This document shows positions 8,126-13,445 of a stretch of 15,992 nucleotides of DNA, piece by piece. Made by a program: the position numbers and the translations under genes. Each line of letters begins with the position of its first letter. The stretch's first letter is position 1. Source of the DNA: an uncultured Clostridia bacterium (GTDB taxonomy: Bacteria > Bacillota > Clostridia > Christensenellales > Borkfalkiaceae); NCBI GenBank assembly GCA_934249215.1, contig CAKQKN010000104.1, positions 1-15,992 on the forward strand, written 5' to 3'. The notes under the pieces are model-generated. The model was not told where the DNA came from. It saw only the letters and a list, made by a program, of their open reading frames with translations, and ran no database searches.

Positions 8126-8155
8126 ATTATAATATAATCGGGCGGGTTTTGTCAA
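8126..8155 (-). promoter_or_regulatory. Consensus promoter of the EamA-LRR-kinase unit
   Basis: On the - strand, TTGACA (8155-8150) and TATAAT (8131-8126) are separated by 18 bases, and both hexamers match the vegetative sigma-factor consensus perfectly. Transcription should begin near 8119, giving a leader of about 95 bases before the GTG at 8023. Confidence 0.85.
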
Positions 8156-8301
8156 CATAAAAAGCACGGACAACGCCATTCGCCGCATTCCTTTTGTCAG
8201 GCAAAACGGCAAGCGTTATCCGTGTGTTTTTTAACTATGGCGCCGCGGTAAGGCGCCGGTTATTTGCGGTAGTTATTGGCGGGTGTGTTTTTTTGCGGCA
8301 G

Positions 8302-9033
8302 TTATTTGCGGCGCATTTTCTTTCCGAACAGGAAAATCGACAAAACGCCGAGCGCGACGGTATACGCCGCGACGACAGCAACGTTCAAAAGCAAGCCGTC
8401 GGTCGTTCCCGAGATGATTTTTCTTCCCGCTTCGACGGCGTGAACGAACGGCAGACAGTATGAAATCGTCTTGAAAACGCCGCCGACGAGTTCGAGGTCG
8501 AACCACGTTCCCGAAAGCCATGCGGTGAGATTCGTGAACAATGCGCCGCATATTCCACCGACCTGCTTTACGTTCATAACGCTGCCCGCGGCAAGCCCCA
8601 CAAATATGAACATAAAAGACACGGGTACGATGAAAAGTGCCGCTATAAGCGCGTTAATCGACAGTTGGAGGCCCAAAGCAAACGAGAGCGCATAGCAGAT
8701 CAGCGACTGCAAAAAAGCCAACGGAAGGATCGGCAACGTGTAGCCGAGGATGAAATCGACGGGGCGCATCGGCGTCGTGCATAATCTCGAAAGAAGCTCG
8801 GACTGACGATCCTGCGCGATGACGGTCGCCGAAAAAAGCGTCATGAACGACAAGCCGAAAACGGCTATGCCCGGCGTGAGTTTGCCGAGTTCGAACAGCG
8901 GAACGGGAACGTTGCTTTGTATTACGGTCAGAAGAATCAGCAAAACGACGGGGAAGCCGAGCCCGAAGCAGACGGTGAGCGGATCGCGGACGATTTCTTT
9001 AAGCGTTCTGCGCGCAAATATCATCGTTTTCAT
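8302..9033 (-). CDS. ABC-2 type transporter permease
   Basis: Membrane subunit of an exporter, 243 residues with about six helices. It begins MKTMIFARRTLKEIVRDPLT, the typical N-terminus of ABC-2 permeases in drug or antibiotic efflux pairs. SATVIAQDRQSELLSRLCTTPMRP is the conserved cytoplasmic segment found in DrrB-like permeases, and the chain ends in a helix followed by KKMRRK. The ATG at 9033 overlaps the ATPase stop as ATGA and has GGAGG seven bases before it, so the longer upstream frame is not used. It works with the ATPase just upstream and is probably controlled by the TetR protein of the same unit. The exported compound is unknown. Confidence 0.92.
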   Translation of the reverse strand: MKTMIFARRTLKEIVRDPLTVCFGLGFPVVLLILLTVIQSNVPVPLFELGKLTPGIAVFGLSFMTLFSATVIAQDRQSELLSRLCTTPMRPVDFILGYTLPILPLAFLQSLICYALSFALGLQLSINALIAALFIVPVSFMFIFVGLAAGSVMNVKQVGGICGALFTNLTAWLSGTWFDLELVGGVFKTISYCLPFVHAVEAGRKIISGTTDGLLLNVAVVAAYTVALGVLSIFLFGKKMRRK

Positions 9034-9758
9034 TTGTTTTCCTCCACGATTTTTACGAATGCGTCGTCGAAACTCGACGTTCCCGTCTTTTCGATCATCT
9101 CGTTTGCAGTTCCGATAGCGATTATTCTGCCGTTTTTCATGATGCAAAGTCTGTCCGACAGTTTTTCCGCTTCTTCCATATAGTGCGTCGTGAGAACGAC
9201 TGTGATTTTGCCTTTGAGCGACTCGATTATCCGCCAAAGTTCGCGACGAGCGAACACGTCAAGCCCCAAAGTCGGCTCGTCGAGAAACAAAACTTTCGGC
9301 TCTCCGATAAGCGCCATCGCAATACTCAGCCGTCTTTGCCAACCGCCGGACAATTTGCCTGCATATTTATCACGCACTTCTTCAAGCCCGAATTCGGAAA
9401 TCAGTTCGTTGACCTTGCGTTTGCGCTTTTCCTTGTCGAAACCGTGCGCGCCCGCCATTAGTTCGAGATTTTCTTTTACCGAAAGATTTTTCGCGACGGC
9501 AGTTTCCTGCGGGGAAATCGCGATCACTTCCTTGACTTTTTCGGGTTCTTTTATAACGTCGCAGCCCAGAACTTCCGCACTGCCCGAAGTCGGCAGAATC
9601 AGACACGACAGCATTTTCGCAAGCGTTGTTTTTCCCGCGCCGTTCACGCCGAGAAGGGCAAACAACTCGCCCTTTCCGACAGAAAGCGTCAAATCGTCGA
9701 CCGCAGTTACGTCCTTATATCTTTTCGTCAGATTTTTTATTTCGATTGCATTATCCAT
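9030..9758 (-). CDS. ABC transporter ATP-binding protein, drug/ABC-2 export type
   Basis: Cytoplasmic ATPase of the efflux pair, 242 residues. Walker A is GVNGAGKT (37-44), the Q-loop glutamine lies in ISPQETAVA (Q84), the signature is LSGGW (136-140), Walker B is VLFLDEP (156-162), followed by TLGLDVFARRELW and the switch histidine in LTTHYMEEAE (H192). This is the DrrA/CcmA-type class paired with ABC-2 permeases. The signature has W where most family members have Q, a substitution seen in this class. The ATG at 9758 begins one base after the TetR stop; AAGGGTG inside the end of tetR serves as its ribosome binding site. An in-frame GTG three codons earlier is possible but less likely. Confidence 0.94.
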   Translation of the reverse strand: MDNAIEIKNLTKRYKDVTAVDDLTLSVGKGELFALLGVNGAGKTTLAKMLSCLILPTSGSAEVLGCDVIKEPEKVKEVIAISPQETAVAKNLSVKENLELMAGAHGFDKEKRKRKVNELISEFGLEEVRDKYAGKLSGGWQRRLSIAMALIGEPKVLFLDEPTLGLDVFARRELWRIIESLKGKITVVLTTHYMEEAEKLSDRLCIMKNGRIIAIGTANEMIEKTGTSSFDDAFVKIVEENK

Positions 9759-9759
9759 T

Positions 9760-10329
9760 TTAAACACCCTTCTTTTTGCTTTTTTGTCTTAAATCGAGCC
9801 CCTCGGCGACGTCGGTGGTAATTTCCGCGATTCGTTCCTCGTCGAATTCGAGAATTTCCGCCGCAATCATGCTCGCGATGCCGTGGCAGAAAATCCATAT
9901 CTCGACGAAATAGCCCGCGGCGGCAGCGTCGTCGATCCCGTTGCGCTCCTTTATAAAGCCCATGCTTTTCTTCGTCATATCGACGTTTATGTCGCTTTTT
10001 TCGTGAGGTTTTCGCATATATAAAAATCTGTAAAGATTCTTTTCTTCCGCCGCAAAGCGGATATACCCCATTCCGATCGCTTTATTCGCCTTGTATTTGC
10101 CGCTTTTGAGTTCTCTTTCCATATACTCGTCGAGAACGCCCGCAACCGCTTGCCGCACGGCGTCGTCGAGTTCGCCCATATTTTTGAATATAGAATACAG
10201 AGGCTGCGTCGAACAATTAAGCATGTTCGCGATATCTCGGGCGCTCAAAGCGTTTTCGCCCTTTTCCCTTATCAGGTCGAGCGCGGCGTTAAGCACGTCT
10301 TGTTTATGAACGATTTTTTTCGCCGGCAT
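9760..10329 (-). CDS. TetR-family transcriptional regulator of the efflux operon
   Basis: A 189-residue repressor-type protein. The helix-turn-helix is at about 11-50: VLNAALDLIREKGENALSAR, then DIANMLNCSTQPLYSIFKNM, where STQPLYSIFKN is the recognition helix region. The C-terminal ligand and dimer domain contains IRFAAEEKNLYRFLYMRK, typical of the WHG-type TetR subgroup. It is the first gene of a unit with the ABC ATPase and permease, one base apart, the usual layout for a self-regulated efflux cassette. GGTGAG lies seven bases before the ATG. The promoter overlaps two matching inverted repeats that are natural binding sites for this protein. The inducing compound is probably the exported substrate, by inference. 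Confidence 0.93.
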   Translation of the reverse strand: MPAKKIVHKQDVLNAALDLIREKGENALSARDIANMLNCSTQPLYSIFKNMGELDDAVRQAVAGVLDEYMERELKSGKYKANKAIGMGYIRFAAEEKNLYRFLYMRKPHEKSDINVDMTKKSMGFIKERNGIDDAAAAGYFVEIWIFCHGIASMIAAEILEFDEERIAEITTDVAEGLDLRQKSKKKGV

Positions 10330-10364
10330 TTATCATCTCACCGCCTTTTTTTGTTACGACTAAG

Positions 10365-10394
10365 ATAACCGTCGTTATATATAACATATGTTAT
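10365..10394. promoter_or_regulatory. Two tandem TetR operators, ATAAC-N4-GTTAT
   Basis: Two 14-bp inverted repeats with the same half-sites follow one another: ATAACcgtcGTTAT (10365-10378) and ATAACatatGTTAT (10381-10394), with centres 16 bp apart. The second touches the -10 box and covers the likely transcription start of the TetR gene. Identical arms and spacing, next to a TetR gene, argue for autoregulation by two dimers. Confidence 0.8.
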
Positions 10395-10420
10395 TATATT
10401 TTTTTAAAAAAAATTGTCAA
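10393..10420 (-). promoter_or_regulatory. Promoter of the TetR-ABC efflux unit
   Basis: On the - strand, TTGACA (10420-10415) and TATAAT (10398-10393) are separated by 16 bases of A/T runs. Both boxes are perfect consensus. The -10 box overlaps the proximal operator, so repressor binding should block polymerase. Confidence 0.83.
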
Positions 10421-10463
10421 GCGTTTTTACGCGCCCGACAAAAGATCGTAAGCGATGACAAAT

Positions 10464-10483
10464 AAATCCGCGAAAGCGAATTT
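10464..10483 (-). terminator. Possible short terminator after the nitrilase-like gene
   Basis: Arms of eight bases (AAATTCGC and GCGGATTT on the - strand, with one G-T pair) close a TTTC loop directly after the stop codon, followed by an imperfect T-rich tail. The stem is short, so efficiency is doubtful. Confidence 0.35.
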
Positions 10484-10484
10484 C

Positions 10485-11141
10485 CTAATATCTCGATCCC
10501 GGCTTTTTCGCGCGGACTTCGCGGTATATTCTTCGACCGGAAAGTTCGAGCGGCAAGTGTTTTCCGTCCGCGTTTTCAAACTCGACGAGTTCCCCGCCCG
10601 CGCGCCTTGCGACGACTTTGTCGGTTGCGACGCAGACGTAATCGACACCGAATACATGTGAATAAAACCCCGCGGAAATCTCCTTGATTTCGGTAAGAAA
10701 GTCGGGATATAGGTCGATTATCAAGCCACAGCCGCAAAAAACGAGCGACTTGACGAGGTCGCAGTCCAGCCCGTCGTTGCCGATGAGGACGCCGATTTTT
10801 ACGCCGCCGATCGAAAAGGTTCCGACGCCGCAAGTCGAGATATATTTGCCGTAGCCCTCGTTCATGTCAAAGATCGCCGTGAGTTTTCCCGCGGTGAAAA
10901 GATATGCGGAAAGCCGCTTTAATCCGTGATTGTCCGACGGGGCGCAAAACAGCGTGCTGCCACCGAACGATTTGGACGATTTGCCGAGAAAAACGAGATC
11001 TTTCGTTTCGCCGCTCAATTCTTTTTTGTAATCGATCTCGCCGACCGCGCCGAATTTCACTATCGTAAGCTCCGCATCCGCGCGATTCTTCTTTTCGCCG
11101 CCGTCCGAATTGTTCGTCACTTCCGTTATATTTATGCGCAT
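10485..11141 (-). CDS. Nitrilase-fold (carbon-nitrogen hydrolase) protein lacking catalytic residues
   Basis: A 218-residue protein, shorter than the usual 260-300. The centre, GTFSIGGVKIGVLIGNDGLD followed by LVKSLVFCGCGLIIDLYPDF, matches the nitrilase-superfamily region where GVLIC(N/E)D and '(A)L..GADLI' occur. The catalytic cysteine is replaced by Gly121 (codon GGC), and the N-terminal segment that should hold the catalytic Glu reads DLVFLGKSSKS with no Glu. The catalytic Lys region is also not recognisable. HVFGVDYVCVATDK (162-175) fits the later conserved strand. It therefore looks like a pseudoenzyme, perhaps a binding or scaffold protein. The family assignment rests on the core motif and is moderate. 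A GGGGAG lies about twelve bases before the ATG, slightly far. No partner gene is obvious. Confidence 0.65.
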   Translation of the reverse strand: MRINITEVTNNSDGGEKKNRADAELTIVKFGAVGEIDYKKELSGETKDLVFLGKSSKSFGGSTLFCAPSDNHGLKRLSAYLFTAGKLTAIFDMNEGYGKYISTCGVGTFSIGGVKIGVLIGNDGLDCDLVKSLVFCGCGLIIDLYPDFLTEIKEISAGFYSHVFGVDYVCVATDKVVARRAGGELVEFENADGKHLPLELSGRRIYREVRAKKPGSRY

Positions 11142-11382
11142 ATTACTGACCGCTCCCCGCTCATTATATTCAAGTGGCGTGAAAAATGTTTGACGGTGAG
11201 ATCTTTTTGGCGGTTTTTTGCGGGTAAAAAGACGGAAAAACGCGTCGAACGTTGAACAACATCAATCGTATGCGCATATCATGACAATGAACGGCAAGCG
11301 GTGCGAATCGGTGAGGATCGCCCGCCGCGCCGCAACGCCTTTATCGGATAAATGGCGAATATAGGACAAAAGAGGACGTAAT
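11142..11382. other. Intergenic stretch between nitrilase-like gene and Cys-rich ORF
   Basis: No convincing gene is present. It holds a perfect 10-bp palindrome TATGCGCATA (11269-11278) and a TATAAT on the - strand (11168-11163) without a good -35 box. It must contain the promoter for the small + strand gene at 11383, but I could not place it. Confidence 0.4.
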
Positions 11383-11526
11383 ATGTGCATGCGAACGAAT
11401 AATCCCGGGTGCGGATTCCACAGAAGAAGATGCCCCGTACGCAGAAGATGCTGCGTAAGGCAAAACGGAAGATGTCCCTGCCCGACGCTGCGACCGATCT
11501 TTGCCATTATTAACGGCTTAACCTAA
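11383..11526 (+). CDS. Small arginine- and cysteine-rich peptide, 47 residues
   Basis: An unrecognised small gene. The peptide starts MCMRTNNPGCGFHRRRCPVR and carries seven cysteines (positions 2, 10, 17, 23, 24, 31, 33) and about eleven arginines in 47 residues, with an RRRC/RRCC/GRCPC repeat-like centre and a hydrophobic end (IFAIING). The Cys spacing suggests metal or zinc binding, or disulfides; the basic charge would suit nucleic acid contact. No signal peptide is visible. AGAGGA lies six bases before the ATG, and a strong hairpin terminator follows eight bases after the stop, so a dedicated transcript is likely. A second in-frame ATG lies two codons in. It converges on the ArsR-type gene. 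Function is unknown, and it could still be a chance ORF. Confidence 0.5.
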   Translation: MCMRTNNPGCGFHRRRCPVRRRCCVRQNGRCPCPTLRPIFAIINGLT

Positions 11527-11533
11527 AAAAATG

Positions 11534-11559
11534 CGCCGCAAATTGCTTTGCGGCGTTTT
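11534..11559. terminator. Bidirectional terminator between the Cys-rich ORF and the ArsR gene
   Basis: Perfect nine-base arms CGCCGCAAA (11534-11542) and TTTGCGGCG (11547-11555) enclose a ttgc loop. The + strand has TTTT after it; the - strand has a run of seven T. It can serve both converging genes, which supports that the small + strand gene is transcribed. Confidence 0.85.
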
Positions 11560-11601
11560 CCGTTTCGTCTTGTTTTTTTACGCCCCCGCTCTGACCGTTT
11601 T

Positions 11602-11994
11602 TCAGAAGCCCAGATATTCGATTCCTTTGAGCAAAACGTCGCTTATGAGTTCGTCTTTCAAAGAATAATAAATGATTTTGCCGTTCCTGCGCCCGACAAC
11701 CGCACCGAGATTTTTCAAAAGGCGAAGCTGGTGGCTGACGGTCGTCTGATTGATGCCGAGCAGCGTCGAAATATCGGTAACGCACATTTCCGAAATGGAA
11801 AGCGCGGACAGCATTTTCAGCCGCGTGCAGTCGGAAAAAATCGTGAAAAAGCCAACGAGATCGCCGAGCAAACGTTCGTCCGGAACGTAACTCATCACAA
11901 GATCTTTCACTCTGTCGCTGAGTAAAAACGGCTTCGGCTCGACTATCGGTCGATTCTCTCTTACGGCGCTATCTCTTAATTGTTCTCTTAACAT
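11602..11994 (-). CDS. ArsR/SmtB-family winged-helix regulator
   Basis: A 130-residue DNA-binding protein. Core: FTIFSDCTRLKMLSALSI (50-67), then the helix-turn-helix VTDISTLLGINQTTVSHQLR (72-91), then the wing LGAVVGRRNGKIIYYSLKDE (96-115). Length and layout are typical of the family. In arsenic sensors the alpha3 helix has ELCVCDL with two cysteines; here it reads EMCVTDI with only C71, and the C-terminal helix lacks the DxH..H site of zinc sensors. C56 and C71 could make part of an unusual site. The effector is therefore open. No transporter or metal gene adjoins it; its neighbours are the two small + strand genes, one sharing its terminator, one divergent from its promoter. AAGGGGG lies eight bases before the ATG. 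Repression of a neighbour is inference. Confidence 0.9.
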   Translation of the reverse strand: MLREQLRDSAVRENRPIVEPKPFLLSDRVKDLVMSYVPDERLLGDLVGFFTIFSDCTRLKMLSALSISEMCVTDISTLLGINQTTVSHQLRLLKNLGAVVGRRNGKIIYYSLKDELISDVLLKGIEYLGF

Positions 11995-12261
11995 AACTCA
12001 TCCCCCTTGGATTGACAGCATATTATTTACGCGTGAACATAAAGCGTTGCGCGGAACAACTCGTCGTTGCTTTAAACGCCCGGACGTTGCGCGGAATTGC
12101 TCGTTGCGCGGCGCGCGGCTTTCGGTCAGCGTAAAATGCATACGCATTGCCTTTTTTCTTCTATTTTATACCACAAAAGAGTATATGTCAATGCGTGCAT
12201 AAAAGAGATTTTGTCATATTTTGTCTAAAACGGAAGTATATTTAAGAATACGGAGGCTTTT
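11995..12261. other. Divergent control region between ArsR gene and small hydrophobic ORF
   Basis: A 267-base gene-free region. It holds the ArsR-gene promoter, an inverted repeat AATGCatacGCATT (12135-12148) just downstream of the start of transcription, a second palindrome ATGCgtGCAT (12191-12200) at the -35 box, and three copies of CGTTGCGCGG (12045-12054, 12085-12094, 12102-12111) in the ArsR leader. The first two copies extend to CGTTGCGCGGAA. I found no clear + strand promoter for the small gene at 12262. Confidence 0.6.
12163..12191 (-). promoter_or_regulatory. Promoter of the ArsR-type gene
   Basis: On the - strand, TTGACA (12191-12186) and TAAAAT (12168-12163) are 17 bases apart. 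Transcription would start near 12156 and leave a long leader of about 160 bases before the ATG at 11994. Confidence 0.7.
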
Positions 12262-12432
12262 ATGAGTACAAATCTCGCGTTTTTCGGGCTTTTGCTTATT
12301 CTTGCGGGCAACGGGACGATTACGTCCACTCAAACGTTTCTGCTCCTTGCGCTGCTGACGACCGTAACGTGTCCGAATAACAATTCCAACAACCGCTTCT
12401 TTAACAATACCGCGAATAACACCGTAACCTGA
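12262..12432 (+). CDS. Small hydrophobic, Asn-rich peptide, 56 residues
   Basis: An unrecognised small gene. The peptide begins MSTNLAFFGLLLILAGNGTI, has a second hydrophobic block TFLLLALLTTV (25-35), one cysteine (C37) and an Asn-rich end (PNNNSNNRFFNNTANN). The two 11-residue hydrophobic blocks are short for full membrane helices. The peptide may insert at a membrane as a hairpin or assemble with itself. CGGAGG lies six bases before the ATG, an excellent site, and a very strong symmetric terminator follows the stop by about 35 bases. It is divergent from the ArsR-type gene and shares its control region. No charged N-terminus or cleavage site marks it as a clear signal peptide. Function is unknown; reality is supported by the ribosome binding site and terminator. 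Confidence 0.6.
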   Translation: MSTNLAFFGLLLILAGNGTITSTQTFLLLALLTTVTCPNNNSNNRFFNNTANNTVT

Positions 12433-12467
12433 CCGATTTTCGACGGGCGCGGCTAATCGAACGAAAA

Positions 12468-12512
12468 AAAAGAAAAAAATGAGCCCGAAAACCGTGCTCA
12501 TTTTTTTCTTTT
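12468..12512. terminator. Long symmetric bidirectional terminator
   Basis: Perfect 17-base arms, an A-rich run ending in atgagc (12468-12484) and gctca followed by T-rich sequence (12496-12512), enclose an 11-base loop. Each strand ends in a T run. It serves the small + strand gene and, on the - strand, the glycerophosphodiesterase gene. Confidence 0.92.
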
Positions 12513-12583
12513 GATAATTTAGTTTTGTACGCGCCGAACTTGCCGGAGTTGCGAATAACTCTGCGTTCTTTGCGTTATTCAAG

Positions 12584-13297
12584 TTATTCGAGAATATTCG
12601 TTGTGATATAATCGACGCCGTAGGAAGCGAGTTTTTCGGCGTCGGCGGCGTCGTTTACCGTCCAGCAGTTGACTTCGATTCCGCGCGACTTCATCAGCGC
12701 GACGTTTTCTTTCGTCAACGCGCCGTAGCCGCAATCGATGCCGAGATCGTATTTAACCAAGAAATCGATTACGCGATCGCTTACTTCGCAAGTAAGGAAT
12801 TGCAGTTTTGCGTTCGGCAAAATCGCGCGCATTTTAACCATAACCGAGTCGAAGAAAGAAATGTAAACTATGTCGTTCTGCATTCCAGCGGCTTCCACTT
12901 CGGCGACGATTTCACGCAGTTGTTCCTCCGAAAAATCGACTTTAAGCTCGAGAACGCTCACCTTTCCGTATTTTTTGCACACAGCAAGATATTCCGAAAG
13001 CGTCGGAATGACCGTATATTCGGGAACGTAGCCGTTTTCGTCCTTTCTTACTTTGCGAACTTCGTCGAACGTCAGATCGCGGATGAAAACGTCTTTGCCG
13101 AATATGCGAGCGAGGTTCTCGTCGTGAGAAATCACGTATTTGCCGTCTTTCGTTGCGTGGACGTCGGTTTCGATGCCGTAATAACTTCTGTTGCCCGCAG
13201 CGACGAACGCGCACTGCGTGTTTTCCGTTTCAAGTCCGCTAAGCCCGCGGTGAGCGACCATTAAAACGTTCTTTTTTTCAATCTTTATCGTATCCAT
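12584..13297 (-). CDS. Glycerophosphodiester phosphodiesterase, cytosolic (UgpQ-like)
   Basis: Hydrolyses glycerophosphodiesters to glycerol-3-phosphate and an alcohol, recycling phospholipid head groups. The 237-residue chain is one GDPD TIM barrel. The family HR(X)nExD(X)nH signature is complete: HRG at 16-18, ENT at 25-27, E43-x-D45 in IETDVHATKDG, and H58-D59 in VISHDENLARIFG. SVLELKVD provides a further metal ligand and NCWTVNDAADAEKL is the typical late barrel motif. There is no signal peptide, so it acts inside the cell, as UgpQ does. GGAG lies eight bases before the ATG. It is flanked by pnp upstream and shares its downstream terminator with the small + strand gene. The region before it contains GATAAT but no clear -35 box. 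Confidence 0.93.
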   Translation of the reverse strand: MDTIKIEKKNVLMVAHRGLSGLETENTQCAFVAAGNRSYYGIETDVHATKDGKYVISHDENLARIFGKDVFIRDLTFDEVRKVRKDENGYVPEYTVIPTLSEYLAVCKKYGKVSVLELKVDFSEEQLREIVAEVEAAGMQNDIVYISFFDSVMVKMRAILPNAKLQFLTCEVSDRVIDFLVKYDLGIDCGYGALTKENVALMKSRGIEVNCWTVNDAADAEKLASYGVDYITTNILE

Positions 13298-13397
13298 TTT
13301 CGATCTCCGTAATGCCTTTTATCTCACACGATTATCATTCGCGGTTCGTGCGATTTTCGCGCCGCCGCGATTTTTTTGCGATTTCTTTTAAAATATC

Positions 13398-13428
13398 AAT
13401 CGGACTGCCGAAAAGCGACAGCCCGATT
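13398..13428 (-). terminator. Probable terminator after pnp
   Basis: Ten-base arms AATCGGGCTG and CAGTCCGATT on the - strand, with one mismatch, enclose an 11-base loop, about 18 bases after the pnp stop. The T-rich tail is imperfect on the - strand and better on the + strand. Confidence 0.55.
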
Positions 13429-13445
13429 TTTCTTATCAGATTTAA

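Noticed and set aside
8024..8212. Earlier in-frame starts for the EamA transporter at 8212 and 8107
   Set aside because: The start at 8212 lies upstream of the perfect promoter, and the ATG at 8107 has no ribosome binding site. The GTG at 8023 has a strong one and gives the normal N-terminus.
8239..8257. GGCGCC hairpin between the EamA gene and the ABC permease, considered as a terminator
   Set aside because: The six-base stem is strong in GC but neither strand has a following run of T, so terminator function is not supported.
11163..11168. TATAAT on the - strand just before the nitrilase-like gene
   Set aside because: No acceptable -35 box lies at the right distance, and the expected start of transcription would fall inside the ribosome binding site.
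11262..11507. 81-codon open frame on the - strand in the Cys-rich gene region
   Set aside because: There is no ribosome binding site before its start, and it lies opposite the better-supported + strand gene. Neither its composition nor its motifs suggest a real protein.
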